The notes: a model not told the origin generated them from the letters alone. Positions 54,842 to 63,920 are shown, counted from the first letter of the stretch. The stretch: 64,000 nucleotides of DNA from DASSWG01 sp041689995 (GCA_041689995.1 JBDNFD010000077.1:27930-91929), one strand, 5' to 3'. Numbers and translations: made by a program.

Positions 54842-55048
54842 ATGGGAAGGCCCGCAGTAAAACCTACGGAACTAAAGGATGGATATTATATCGAAGTTCG
54901 TAACAAAAATCAAAAATCTGGCACAAAAATCCGGAGGGACACAAAAGAACAGCTCTTGCTTGCCATTAAAGAATATAAAATAAGCAAAGAAGTGATTGTT
55001 CTGGGAGAAATGAAAAAAGGAAAAGTGGTAGCAATTCCGGGATTATAA
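54842..55048 (+). CDS. small conserved hypothetical protein
   Basis: A 68-residue basic protein beginning MGRPAVKPTELKDGYYIEVRN. It has a beta-rich start, GTKIRRDTKEQLLLAIKEYK in the middle (probably one helix) and IVLGEMKKGKVVAIPG at the end. The pattern looks like a small DNA- or RNA-binding protein. No motif is recognised. Coding is supported by the intact frame, the ATG spacing and isolation from shadows of other genes. Confidence 0.65.
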   Translation: MGRPAVKPTELKDGYYIEVRNKNQKSGTKIRRDTKEQLLLAIKEYKISKEVIVLGEMKKGKVVAIPGL

Positions 55049-55178
55049 TTTTTTTCACCAATGCACCAATAATCGAAACGAATTCGATTTTACTTATAGC
55101 TCTGTTTTTACAATCTTCCCAAGATCAACTTGACCTTGGGATGACTTTTTATTTTATATAAAGAAGCTTTTTACAATC

Positions 55179-55889
55179 ATGGATATTTCCTCGAAAATCG
55201 CAATTGTAACTGGGGCCAGTAGTGGTCTTGGTGCGGCTTGTTCCAGAATGTTGGTGCGAAAAGGCGCTCGCGTTTATGGACTTGCAAGAAATATGGATCG
55301 CTTGGAGAATATTCGCAAAGAATTGGGCGAAAATTTTATTCCGATTTCCCTCGATATTACGGATCATAAAAAATTACTCCATTGGGTGAATGAAACTTTC
55401 AATTCACAAATATGTCCAGATATCCTTATTAACAATGCCGGTGCGGGATATTTTGGCAAAGTAGATGAAATTTCTGTAGAGCATTGGCGCCAAATGATAG
55501 ATACAAATTTGAATGCCGTGTTTTATCTGACTTCGGGGATTGTTCCGTTTATGAAAAAAAATGATGCTATTTCCCATATTATAAATATCGGTTCTATTTT
55601 AGGAAAAACCAGTGGTGCCGAAAAATCGGGTTATAGCGCGACTAAATACGCAATTCAGGGTTATAGTGAAGCCTTGTTCAAAGAACTTCGTGGTGATAAT
55701 ATAAAAGTTACCTGCATAAATCCTGGTTCAATAGACACCCATTTTTTTGAATCTTCTGGGATTGAGCCACATAAAAATATGTTGCAGCCAGATGATTTAG
55801 CGGAACTGATAATGAATGTGTTGGAAACGGCGGATAATATGCTCATCGACGAATTGACGGTAAGACCTCTGAATTCGCGTCCTGCCTAA
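55179..55889 (+). CDS. short-chain dehydrogenase/reductase
   Basis: A 236-residue classical SDR. The cofactor loop TGASSGLGAACS is at about 12-23, NNAGAGYFG at about 89-97, and the catalytic Ser (NIGSILG), Tyr (SGYSATKYA) and Lys are intact. The lack of a long C-terminal tail and the PGSIDTHFF segment are typical of oxidoreductases with unknown substrates. It is distinct from fabG at 5425. The nearest gene downstream is DoxX with its own promoter. Confidence 0.88.
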   Translation: MDISSKIAIVTGASSGLGAACSRMLVRKGARVYGLARNMDRLENIRKELGENFIPISLDITDHKKLLHWVNETFNSQICPDILINNAGAGYFGKVDEISVEHWRQMIDTNLNAVFYLTSGIVPFMKKNDAISHIINIGSILGKTSGAEKSGYSATKYAIQGYSEALFKELRGDNIKVTCINPGSIDTHFFESSGIEPHKNMLQPDDLAELIMNVLETADNMLIDELTVRPLNSRPA

Positions 55890-55906
55890 CTTTTCGTGAA
55901 ATAAAC

Positions 55907-55935
55907 TTGAATTACGATTACAATCTTTAATTTTG
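55907..55935 (+). promoter_or_regulatory. promoter of the DoxX gene
   Basis: TTG (55907-55909), 18 bases, TAATTTTG (55928-55935), 35 bases before the ATG at 55971. Confidence 0.55.
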
Positions 55936-55970
55936 TAGGTAGATTTATACATCATTCATAGAAAAATATC

Positions 55971-56396
55971 ATGAAAAATTTTGTCATTTTATTACTTCGT
56001 TTTGCATTGGGCGCCGCTTTTTTATCTGCTGCGGCCGACCGATTTGGTTTATGGGGACCGCCCGGATCTGCCATCGTCGCTTGGGGAAACATGGATAATT
56101 TCTTGAATTATACGAGCCTGGTTACTTTTGGGTCTTCAGGGATTTTACTGAAGATTTTAGGCTGGACGGCAACCATTTTGGAAATCGTTTTGGGCATATT
56201 CTTAATTATTGGGTTTAAGGTAAAACCGACAGCGATCCTTTCAGGAATTCTGCTGCTTCTGTTCGGAATTGGAATGGTATTCAATTTACCTCCCAAAACA
56301 GTACTTGATTATTCTGTGTTTTCCGCATGTTTTGGTGCTTTTTTATTGGCTTTTCAACCGAGAATAAAATTTAGTGTCGATTACTTTTTGAAGTAA
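55971..56396 (+). CDS. DoxX-family membrane protein
   Basis: A 141-residue protein with four membrane helices. It opens MKNFVILLLRFALGAAFLSAAADRFGLWG, the usual DoxX first helix followed by an Asp-Arg turn, and has PTAILSGILLLLFGIGMV in the third. DoxX relatives are thought to be quinone-linked membrane subunits or redox partners. Function here is unknown. Confidence 0.85.
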   Translation: MKNFVILLLRFALGAAFLSAAADRFGLWGPPGSAIVAWGNMDNFLNYTSLVTFGSSGILLKILGWTATILEIVLGIFLIIGFKVKPTAILSGILLLLFGIGMVFNLPPKTVLDYSVFSACFGAFLLAFQPRIKFSVDYFLK

Positions 56397-56479
56397 ATCT
56401 GGTTTTTTCAATGGACTTATTCGAATTTCAAAATTCACTGATATCCACATATTTTATATTTTTCCAAGCCCCAGCGAAC

Positions 56480-57064
56480 TTAAATTTCACTACGCAATTT
56501 CAAAACATAAGATTCCAATTCTTCAAAAAACATTCGAAATTCTGTTTCAAATTCAGAATGGAATTCCTGAAATTCATGCAATGCTAAATGAAGTTTTACC
56601 CCGTTTTTCACCCGATGGTTCATTTGAAATAAAATTGTTTCAATCCCAGAAAGACTTGCATAACTTGTCAACCAGTTTTGTTGTAACATATATGGCAAGA
56701 AATTTTTCACCCGTTTGGGTAAAACAGAATAATTTTCGGTTAACAATTCGTAAAATTCCGCAACGTACTTTTCTAAATCTTGAGAACAATATTCTTTCCA
56801 GTTCTTCGCCAAAAGATGGTCGTATAAAATATCGACAATTACGCCGGAATATAATCCGTAATTTGGCATAAGTCGTGCTGTTCCTTTGCGAACAAGCGGA
56901 TGCGCGTCGGTGAAAGTGTCAATTTCACGATGAAGCAAAATTCCCTGTTTTATCTTTTCGGGAAAGGAAAGATATTGTTTTCCTTTGACCGAATCAGCAA
57001 TGAAATTCCCGATTTTCAGTTCGTTATCATTTCCGGATAGATAAATGTGCGCCAAATAATTCAT
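56480..57064 (-). CDS. acyl carrier protein phosphodiesterase-like (AcpH/DUF479)
   Basis: A 194-residue protein of the AcpH family, which removes the 4'-phosphopantetheine arm of acyl carrier protein. It starts MNYLAHIYLSG and has GNFIADSVKG, LLHREIDTFTDAHPLV and ILYDHLLAKNW, the His/Asp-rich HD-like metal site. Divergent from glmM. The native substrate in Bacteroidota has not been proven as far as I know. Confidence 0.85.
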   Translation of the reverse strand: MNYLAHIYLSGNDNELKIGNFIADSVKGKQYLSFPEKIKQGILLHREIDTFTDAHPLVRKGTARLMPNYGLYSGVIVDILYDHLLAKNWKEYCSQDLEKYVAEFYELLTENYSVLPKRVKNFLPYMLQQNWLTSYASLSGIETILFQMNHRVKNGVKLHLALHEFQEFHSEFETEFRMFFEELESYVLKLRSEI

Positions 57065-57102
57065 TCTTCCAAGATACTGATAAATAAGTTTGACCGCCTG
57101 AT

Positions 57103-57132
57103 TTGTCCCGAAAAATAATGGGCGTATATTTG
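57103..57132 (+). promoter_or_regulatory. promoter of glmM
   Basis: TTG (57103-57105), 19 bases, TATATTTG (57125-57132), 27 bases before the ATG at 57160. Confidence 0.6.
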
Positions 57133-57159
57133 TCCTACTTTCATTGAAAAAACTTCAAC

Positions 57160-58545
57160 ATGACTTTAATCAAATCTATTTCGGGTATCAGGGGAACTAT
57201 TGGCGGAAAAGTGGGCGATAATTTGACCCCGATCGACATTGTGAAATTTTCGGCAGCCTATGGAACTTGGGTAAAACAACAGCGGGAAAAGGAAGATTAC
57301 CGAATCGTTGTGGGCCGGGATGCCCGAATTTCTGGCGAAATGGTGCAAGAATTAGTGATGAACACGTTGGTCGGAATGGGTTTTCATATCATAAACCTCG
57401 GATTATCTACAACTCCGACAGTTGAAATGGCCGTTGCTATGGAACATGCTGATGGCGGAATTATTCTTACGGCGAGCCATAATCCGAAGCAATGGAACGC
57501 ATTAAAATTGCTGGATAAAAATGGAGAATTTTTGAATGCGGAAGCCGGTGCTGAAATTCTGAAAATAGCGGAAAATGATACAATTTCATTTGCAGAAATT
57601 GATGCCCTTGGCGAAATAGCAATCAATGATGCATATATTGATTTGCACATTGAAGAAATTCTGAATCTGGATTTGGTTGATGTTGAAGCCATAAAAGCAG
57701 CGAAATTCAAGGTTGTGGTGGATGGGGTGAATTCTACAGGCGGAATAGCGGTTCCTCTGTTATTGGGAGAACTGGACGTGCAAGTGGTGAAATTATATTG
57801 TGAACCCAATGGCCATTTCCCTCATAATCCCGAACCTTTAAAAGAACATTTGACAGAAATCTGTAAACTGGTTCCAAAAGAACATGCCGATCTTGGAATT
57901 GTCGTCGATCCGGATGTGGATCGCTTGGCGTTTATTGACGAAAAAGGAAATATGTTTGGTGAAGAATATACTTTGGTGGCAATTGCCGATTATGTTTTAA
58001 GTCGAAAAAAAGGCGATACGGTGAGCAATCTTTCCTCTTCCAGAGCTTTGCGCGATATCACGGAAAAACACGGTGGGGTTTATCACGCAAGTGCTGTGGG
58101 TGAAGTGAACGTGGTGCAACTGATGAAAGAAACCAATGCCATTATCGGTGGTGAAGGAAACGGGGGGATTATTTATCCTGAATTACATTATGGCCGAGAT
58201 AGTTTGGTGGGAATTGCTTTATTTTTGACCTATTTGGCGGGAAAAAATAAAACTGTTTCGGAACTGCGTAAAGAATACCCCGCTTATTTCATGAGCAAAA
58301 ATAAGATTGAATTGACACCCGGATTGGATGTGGACCTTATTTTGCAAAAGATAGCCGAAAAATATGATTCTGAAAATGTTTCTCTAGTTGACGGCGTCAA
58401 AATTGACTTTCCAGAGAATTGGGCACATTTAAGAAAATCAAATACCGAACCCATTATTAGAATTTACACGGAAGCAAAATCGCAACAAGAAGCCGATGCA
58501 TTGGCTCAAAAAATGATTTCGGAAATAAAGGAAATCGTCGGTTAG
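57160..58545 (+). CDS. glmM: phosphoglucosamine mutase
   Basis: Converts glucosamine-6-phosphate to glucosamine-1-phosphate for UDP-GlcNAc synthesis. The 461-residue alpha-D-phosphohexomutase has the active-site phosphoserine in TASHNP (Ser106), the magnesium loop DPDVDRLAF, the sugar-binding GEGNGGI and the phosphate-binding RKSNTEPIIR. Assignment as GlmM rather than a glucose or mannose mutase is based on overall resemblance and is good but not certain. Confidence 0.87.
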   Translation: MTLIKSISGIRGTIGGKVGDNLTPIDIVKFSAAYGTWVKQQREKEDYRIVVGRDARISGEMVQELVMNTLVGMGFHIINLGLSTTPTVEMAVAMEHADGGIILTASHNPKQWNALKLLDKNGEFLNAEAGAEILKIAENDTISFAEIDALGEIAINDAYIDLHIEEILNLDLVDVEAIKAAKFKVVVDGVNSTGGIAVPLLLGELDVQVVKLYCEPNGHFPHNPEPLKEHLTEICKLVPKEHADLGIVVDPDVDRLAFIDEKGNMFGEEYTLVAIADYVLSRKKGDTVSNLSSSRALRDITEKHGGVYHASAVGEVNVVQLMKETNAIIGGEGNGGIIYPELHYGRDSLVGIALFLTYLAGKNKTVSELRKEYPAYFMSKNKIELTPGLDVDLILQKIAEKYDSENVSLVDGVKIDFPENWAHLRKSNTEPIIRIYTEAKSQQEADALAQKMISEIKEIVG

Positions 58546-58871
58546 CAAAATGTTTTTGGCTACAATATGATTTTGAGTGGGTAAAATAATTTCCTTTTAA
58601 AACGATTGTATTAATCAAATTTCATTTCTTCTCCGGTATCTTTTCTTTGTGTACTTTGCGCTTTTCTTTGTGCGCTTTGCGGTTAAGCCTTTTAACCATA
58701 GAGACCTCACTATTTTCCGAAAATTTCATAGTCTTTAAATCATCTTATTTTTGACCTGTAAGAAACTGTGCATTAGACAATCATTTAAAACCCACTTGAA
58801 ATCACATAGAACCATATTTTTCAACTTATTGGACTTAAAATATAAGGAGATTTCAAGAGAAAAATAAATTC
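58546..58871. other. intergenic region after glmM
   Basis: A 326-base stretch without a gene. It contains the direct repeat and palindrome at 58641-58697. The remainder is AT-rich with no recognisable motif. Confidence 0.55.
58641..58697 (+). repeat. 20-base direct repeat plus palindrome
   Basis: Two copies of TTTTCTTTGTGNNCTTTGCG (58641-58660 and 58662-58681, two mismatches) are followed by GGTTAA-N5-TTAACC (58681-58697). Similar CTTTGTG/CTTTGCG strings recur between flavobacterial genes from memory, so this may be a dispersed repeat family member. Confidence 0.6.
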
Positions 58872-59777
58872 CTAATAGCTGGTAATCGCATTTTCTGGAA
58901 GCGGTTTATCCTTATGTTTCCAACGTTTGTGTGTCCACAAATAATATTCGGGTTTTTCGCGAATTTGTTCTTCCAATTCTCTAAAAAAAGTTTCGGTAAT
59001 CTTGAAATTTTCAAATGTGCGTGGCTCGGTAGCAATGGTTTTTAAAGTTGCTTGGTAATGTCCTCGACGTACTTTTTCTACATGTAAATACATCACTGCC
59101 ATATATAGTCGTTTGGCCAGAATTTCGCCCCCTACAAAAGCCGGACAAGGAACACCCATAAATTTGATCCAATATCCGGCTTTGTCCAATCTAGGTGATT
59201 GGTCTGCAATAAAGGCATAGATTCCCTGGATGTTTTTCTGTTCATTTTTTGCGATTTCAGAAGTGACTTTTGTGGTCGGTATCAATTTGGCATTGAACCT
59301 TCCGCGGATTTTGTGGGCCAATTGATCGAAAAACGGATTTTTTAATTTTTTGTAAATTCCAAATGCCTCATATCCAATATTATATAATTGTAAGGTATTC
59401 GACCATTCATAACTTGCATAATGCCCGTAAAGCACAATAATGCTTTTTCCCGTTTTTCGAATGTGTTCTATTTCTTCCGCATTTGTATAAACAAAACGTT
59501 CCCTCAAATCCTTATCGGAAATGGAAATGCTTTTAACCATTTCCAAAAACATATCGCACATATGACGATAAAACTTTTTTTCAATTTCCTGGATTTCTTC
59601 CTTGGATTTTTTTGGAAAAACAAGGTTAAGATTATAATTTACGGTCTCCCGTCGATATCTCGCGATGCGATAGACAATGAAACAAACACAGTCAGAAAAT
59701 AAATAAAACAATGAAAAAGGCAATTTGGAAACCAACCACAAAAGTGGATAAGCCATAATGTAAACGAATCGTTGCAT
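58872..59777 (-). CDS. LpxL/HtrB-type lysophospholipid acyltransferase
   Basis: A 301-residue acyltransferase that probably adds a secondary acyl chain to lipid A or a related lipid at the inner membrane. One N-terminal membrane helix (MAYPLLWLVSKLPFSLFYLF). The catalytic motif H-x4-E is in YGHYASYEW (about residue 121), and DQSPR with the later FVGGEILAKRL segment fits the family. A TTG at 59795 lies within a -7 box, so MQRFVYIMAYP at 59777 is taken as the start. Confidence 0.87.
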   Translation of the reverse strand: MQRFVYIMAYPLLWLVSKLPFSLFYLFSDCVCFIVYRIARYRRETVNYNLNLVFPKKSKEEIQEIEKKFYRHMCDMFLEMVKSISISDKDLRERFVYTNAEEIEHIRKTGKSIIVLYGHYASYEWSNTLQLYNIGYEAFGIYKKLKNPFFDQLAHKIRGRFNAKLIPTTKVTSEIAKNEQKNIQGIYAFIADQSPRLDKAGYWIKFMGVPCPAFVGGEILAKRLYMAVMYLHVEKVRRGHYQATLKTIATEPRTFENFKITETFFRELEEQIREKPEYYLWTHKRWKHKDKPLPENAITSY

Positions 59778-59792
59778 CCAATAAATTTTTGG

Positions 59793-59811
59793 CAAAGATA
59801 TGGTATATTTG
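59793..59811. promoter_or_regulatory. back-to-back -7 elements of divergent genes
   Basis: TATCTTTG on the minus strand (59800-59793) and TATATTTG on the plus strand (59804-59811) are three bases apart and form a near-palindrome. They serve the acyltransferase and the rhomboid gene. Such overlap would make the two promoters compete. Confidence 0.5.
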
Positions 59812-59833
59812 GCTTTTAAGCGAAATCAATACT

Positions 59834-60481
59834 ATGGGCGATATTCAACTGGTTACGATCATTATTATTGCGGCAAATGCGATTATTTCTTTCAAAGGCT
59901 TCAAGGATGACATTTTTTTTGATAAATATAAATTCCATGTGGGTGCTATAAAAAGTGGACAGCAAATTCGCATATTCACCTCCGGATTCTTGCATGTGGA
60001 CGGCACTCATTTATTCGTCAATATGTTGACGTTGTATTTTTTCGCAAATGTTGTGATTGGTGCGCTGGGAACTGTGGCGTTTTTAATTGTATATTTGGTT
60101 AGCCTGATTTTAGGGAATTTATTATCGCTCTATTTTCACAAAAATGAATATCAATATACCGCTGTCGGAGCGAGTGGTGCGGTGATGGGGGTTTTGTATT
60201 CTGCAATTTTGTTGCAACCCGATATGATGCTCGGATTATTTTTTCTGATTCCTATTCCTGCCTATATTTTTGGAATCGGTTACTTGTTATATTCAATTTA
60301 CGGAATGAAAAGCCGCCGCGATAATATCGGTCACGATGCGCATTTTGGCGGTGCAATGGGTGGGTATTTTATTACTATGTTCTTTGCACCGTCGGTTTTC
60401 CAAGATCATCTTTTAATGGTGATTTTGCTGGCTATTCCCATTGTGTTATTGTTCATTCTGAAAAAAATGGGCAAAATCTGA
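59834..60481 (+). CDS. rhomboid-family intramembrane serine protease
   Basis: A 215-residue inner-membrane protease with six helices. Conserved features are HLFVNM (59-64), the catalytic Ser114 in VGASGAVMG, and the catalytic His170 in HDAHFGGAMGG. All catalytic residues are intact, so it is probably active. Substrates unknown. An upstream in-frame start at 59789 lies within the promoter boxes; MGDIQLV at 59834 is chosen. Confidence 0.9.
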   Translation: MGDIQLVTIIIIAANAIISFKGFKDDIFFDKYKFHVGAIKSGQQIRIFTSGFLHVDGTHLFVNMLTLYFFANVVIGALGTVAFLIVYLVSLILGNLLSLYFHKNEYQYTAVGASGAVMGVLYSAILLQPDMMLGLFFLIPIPAYIFGIGYLLYSIYGMKSRRDNIGHDAHFGGAMGGYFITMFFAPSVFQDHLLMVILLAIPIVLLFILKKMGKI

Positions 60482-60532
60482 TTTTGGTATCCTTCTTGCT
60501 TATTCCATTTTGTAACTTTAAAAAATTGAACT

Positions 60533-61219
60533 ATGAAAAAAGTAGTGTTGATAGTATTTTTCTTTACTGGATTGTTGATGAATGCTCAAGAAATGATTAC
60601 AGGCGTAAATGTATCTGGCGAAGGAACGGTCTCTGTCGTTCCGGATAGAGTGCTTGTATATTTTGCTGTTGAGAATCAAGGCGATTTTGTATTGAAAGTG
60701 AAGAAACAAACCGAAGATGCAGTAAATCAAGTGCTGGATTTTCTGAAAAAGGAAGGTGTTCCTGCCAAAAACATCCAAACCGAATATATTAATTTGGATA
60801 AACAATATGATTATCAAAATAAAACCTACCATTATTCCTCACGGCAAGCGATTTCTGTAAAAATCGATGATATTGCAGACTATGAAAAAATTCTTACCGG
60901 ATTGATGGAATCTGGTGTGAACCGCATTGACCGAGTGACTTTCCAATCTTCACAAATGGAAACTTTAAAATCACAGGCGCGCAAAAAAGCTGTTTTGAAC
61001 GCCAAGAAAAAAGCCGAAGAATATGCGGCCGCATTGGGCCAATCCATAGGAAAGGCCCGGGCAATTTCTGATTTATCAAATACTGTGCAACCCATTTATG
61101 GAGCGATGGCATTCAAAACAGAAATGGAGGATTCCTCTGGTGGAAATAAAAGTATCATTGCGCCGGGAGAAATCGAAATAACCGCACAAGTGAATGTTTT
61201 GTTCAGTTTGAATTATTGA
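60533..61219 (+). CDS. SIMPL (DUF541) domain secreted protein
   Basis: A 228-residue periplasmic protein. The signal peptide is about residues 1-19 (VLIVFFFTGLLMNAQ). The body has GVNVSGEGTVSVVPDRV, typical of SIMPL/YggE, whose members are linked to oxidative stress and outer-membrane features. KTDAVNQVL-like and ARKKAVLNAKKKAEEYAAALGQ helices complete the fold. Alone in its transcript, closed by a terminator. Confidence 0.88.
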   Translation: MKKVVLIVFFFTGLLMNAQEMITGVNVSGEGTVSVVPDRVLVYFAVENQGDFVLKVKKQTEDAVNQVLDFLKKEGVPAKNIQTEYINLDKQYDYQNKTYHYSSRQAISVKIDDIADYEKILTGLMESGVNRIDRVTFQSSQMETLKSQARKKAVLNAKKKAEEYAAALGQSIGKARAISDLSNTVQPIYGAMAFKTEMEDSSGGNKSIIAPGEIEITAQVNVLFSLNY

Positions 61220-61244
61220 TTTTCATAAATGACTTAGTTTAAAG

Positions 61245-61283
61245 AAAATCTGCTGGGTTTCAGTTTCCTTGCAGATTTTTTTA
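61245..61283 (+). terminator. terminator of the SIMPL gene
   Basis: Nine-pair stem AAAATCTGC (61245-61253) with GCAGATTTT (61271-61279), loop of 17, followed by T residues. It overlaps the end of the convergent ligase gene by a few bases. Confidence 0.7.
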
Positions 61284-62636
61284 TGAAATCCACCCCGATA
61301 TTTTATCAAAATCCAATCCGCCATAATTTCCGCTGCTCATCAGCAACAAAACCGAGTTTTTGTAATTTTGTGTTTTCAGGTATTCCTGAAATTTCTCCGG
61401 ATCGGTAAATACTTGTAGATCATTTCGTCCAAAAGCTTTAAAAATTATTTCTTCGGAAAGCGTTTGCAACTTTTTGATCTTTACAGCTTCGGGGGAAAAG
61501 AAAACAACGGCTTCATCTGCGGTTTTTAGTGAATCTCGATATTCTGAAAGGAATTCGGGGTTCAAACTGCTAAACGTATGTAATTCCAAACAGGCGATCA
61601 GTTTGCGTCTAGAAAATTGTTCCCTGACAGCTTTTGTGGTTGCGGAAACTTTGGAAGGACTGTGGGCAAAATCTTTGAAAACCTTGCATGTTGGCGTTTC
61701 TGCAATCTTTTCAAGTCGTTTGGAAGCTCCTTTAAAAGAAGAAATGGCCTCATAAAAAGCATCTTCATCCACGCCCATATGTTGACAAATCCATTTTGCA
61801 CCGGCCAAATTATTCATATTGTGCCTACCGAAAATTTCGAGCGGCATTGGGCCTTCGGGGGTTTCCAAAAAAGTAAAGCCATTTTCTATTTCGAAATTTG
61901 GCGTACGATAAGGATGTTTCCGCGTAGGTTTCGAAGCGTTTTCTGCAATTTCCCGCAGAATTTCATCCTCTTCATTATAAACCAAGATTCCTCCGGGAAC
62001 AATGGAATCGACAAATATTTTGAATTGCTCTACGTAGTTTTCAAAAGTTGGAAATACATTAATATGGTCCCAAGCAATACCGCTCAACAAAGCAATATTC
62101 GGTTGGTACAAATGGAATTTCGGACGCCTATCCAAAGCGGAGGAAAGATATTCATCGCCTTCCAGCAGAATAAAATCGTTTTCTTCGGTAAGGTGAACCA
62201 TGGTTTCAAAACCTTCCAGTTGTGCACCGACCATGAAATCCACTTCTTTGTGGTGGTAATGCAACACATGTAAAATCATGGCAGTGATACTGGTTTTTCC
62301 GTGCGAGCCGCCAATAACCACTCTGGTTTTGTTTTTTGATGCTTCGTACAGAAATTCGGGATAGGAATAAATTTTCAATCCAAGTTTCCGTGATTTCAGC
62401 AATTCCGGATTGTCTTCACGGGCATGCATTCCCAAAATCACGGCATCAATTTCACTTGTGATTTTTTCCGGGAACCATCCAAATTGTTTTGGCAACAAGC
62501 CGGCTTTTTCCAAACGGGTTTTTGAAGGTTCAAAAATCATATCGTCACTACCCGTAACGGTTTCGCCTTTTTGCGATAGGGCAAGGGCGAGATTGTGCAT
62601 TGCGCTTCCGCCAATGGCTATGAAATGTAGGTGCAT
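61281..62636 (-). CDS. mpl: Mur ligase, murein peptide ligase (Mpl)-like
   Basis: A 451-residue Mur-family ligase that attaches a peptide or amino acid to UDP-MurNAc, by resemblance the recycling ligase Mpl. It has the N-terminal GGSAMHNLALALSQKG Rossmann segment, ATP-binding GGSHGKTS (about 109-116), LEGDEYLSSALD, and GRHNMNNLAGA. The C-terminal domain starts near AHSPSKVSAT. MurC is the closest alternative. Mpl is favoured because its N-terminal and FKDFAHSP motifs match. It recycles cell-wall tripeptides. Confidence 0.82.
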   Translation of the reverse strand: MHLHFIAIGGSAMHNLALALSQKGETVTGSDDMIFEPSKTRLEKAGLLPKQFGWFPEKITSEIDAVILGMHAREDNPELLKSRKLGLKIYSYPEFLYEASKNKTRVVIGGSHGKTSITAMILHVLHYHHKEVDFMVGAQLEGFETMVHLTEENDFILLEGDEYLSSALDRRPKFHLYQPNIALLSGIAWDHINVFPTFENYVEQFKIFVDSIVPGGILVYNEEDEILREIAENASKPTRKHPYRTPNFEIENGFTFLETPEGPMPLEIFGRHNMNNLAGAKWICQHMGVDEDAFYEAISSFKGASKRLEKIAETPTCKVFKDFAHSPSKVSATTKAVREQFSRRKLIACLELHTFSSLNPEFLSEYRDSLKTADEAVVFFSPEAVKIKKLQTLSEEIIFKAFGRNDLQVFTDPEKFQEYLKTQNYKNSVLLLMSSGNYGGLDFDKISGWIS

Positions 62637-62766
62637 TTTTTTGGTTGAATTAATAATTAAACCATGGGCTTATTTTTTCAGAAAAGTTAAAATAGCCTGA
62701 CGGTTTTGTTCCAACAAACATACAAAAAAAGCAAATGGGAAGTAAACTGAGGAGGAGTTGAAGAAA

Positions 62767-62904
62767 TTATTTATCGCCAACTGGAAAGGATTTTTCATCT
62801 ACAGGTTTTTCCTTTGAAATTTTATTGCAACTGAATTTCAGCAATAAAATATTCACAATCAATAAAACCCCAAAAATGGAAATAATAATTAGTATAATGG
62901 ACAT
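62767..62904 (-). CDS. 45-residue single-span membrane protein
   Basis: An ATG at 62904 opens a frame ending in TAA at 62767. It encodes a hydrophobic helix of about 20 residues (SIILIIISIFGVLLIVNILL) and a charged tail (ISKEKPVDEKSFPVGDK). Codon use is natural. It lies in the otherwise empty gap between the ligase and the nucleoside phosphorylase. Function unknown; evidence is frame and composition only. Confidence 0.55.
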   Translation of the reverse strand: MSIILIIISIFGVLLIVNILLLKFSCNKISKEKPVDEKSFPVGDK

Positions 62905-62998
62905 AAAAAGTCGGTTAGCACTTTATAGATGTCGGAAATATTGAAAGGTTGCGCGGATTTTATATTCGAAAATGAAGAAAAATCATATTTAATTCAGA

Positions 62999-63874
62999 TT
63001 AGAATGAAACTAACATGTCCAAAGTAAGCTCGATCAGATTTCCAACGCTTTGATGCGGATCGGCACTAAATTCCCCCGTGGTCCGATTTGCAATAATGGC
63101 GTTTAATGAAACGGCCCGATGACCCAAAAGTGCGGCCATTCCATAAATACCGCTTGTTTCCATTTCGAGGTTTGTAATGTGTTCACCATGAAATTGGAAA
63201 TCCATTAATTTTTCTACTAACTGTTCATCGGCACGGGCCGCCCGTAAAGTTCTTCCTTGTGGCGCATAGAAACCAATATTAGTGGCCGTAATTCCGCCAA
63301 TGATTTTTTCGTTATTGGAAAAAATAGATTTCAATTCAGGATCGCAGTTGACAGCATAAGGAGAAGCCATTTTATCGGAAAGTTTCAGATGTTCTTCCAA
63401 GGCAGCAGCAATTTCTTTGTTCTGAATGGATTCACTTTCATAATAATGGAGCAATGAATCAAAACCAATTGCAATTTCGGAGAGCAAAAAGGTATCTAAA
63501 CCAATTTCTGGCTGAATGGTTCCCGAAGTACCTATGCGAACAAAATCGAGTTGGGTGAAATTTTCTTTGACTTTTCGATTTTCTAGATCAATATTTGCTA
63601 GTGCGTCCAATTCGTTGAAAACAATATCAATATTATCGGTGCCAATTCCCGTGGAAATTACGGTGATTTCTTTTCCTTGATAAGTTCCTGTTTGGGTGTG
63701 GAATTCCCGTTTTTGTGTTTTGAAATCGACAGAATCAAAAAAATCCGTTACCATTTCCACTCGTTCCGGATCACCCACCGTTATAATGGTAGAAGCAATA
63801 TTTTCCGGTTTTAAGTTCAGGTGGTAAATACTTCCATCTTCGTTCAAAATAAGTTCTGACGCTTCTAAGGACAT
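62999..63874 (-). CDS. nucleoside phosphorylase (uridine phosphorylase-like)
   Basis: A 291-residue phosphorylase of the PNP/UDP family that splits nucleosides to base and ribose-1-phosphate. It has TVGDPERVE (phosphate-binding), STGIGTDNIDIVFNE, IGTSGTIQPE and LEMETSGIYGMAALLGH, where the substrate Glu-Met-Glu motif matches uridine phosphorylase. The substrate is probably uridine; purine preference cannot be excluded. Confidence 0.87.
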   Translation of the reverse strand: MSLEASELILNEDGSIYHLNLKPENIASTIITVGDPERVEMVTDFFDSVDFKTQKREFHTQTGTYQGKEITVISTGIGTDNIDIVFNELDALANIDLENRKVKENFTQLDFVRIGTSGTIQPEIGLDTFLLSEIAIGFDSLLHYYESESIQNKEIAAALEEHLKLSDKMASPYAVNCDPELKSIFSNNEKIIGGITATNIGFYAPQGRTLRAARADEQLVEKLMDFQFHGEHITNLEMETSGIYGMAALLGHRAVSLNAIIANRTTGEFSADPHQSVGNLIELTLDMLVSF

Positions 63875-63920
63875 TGGTTTTGTTGTTTTTATATTTTAGT
63901 TGTTGGTCAAAAATCAAAAA

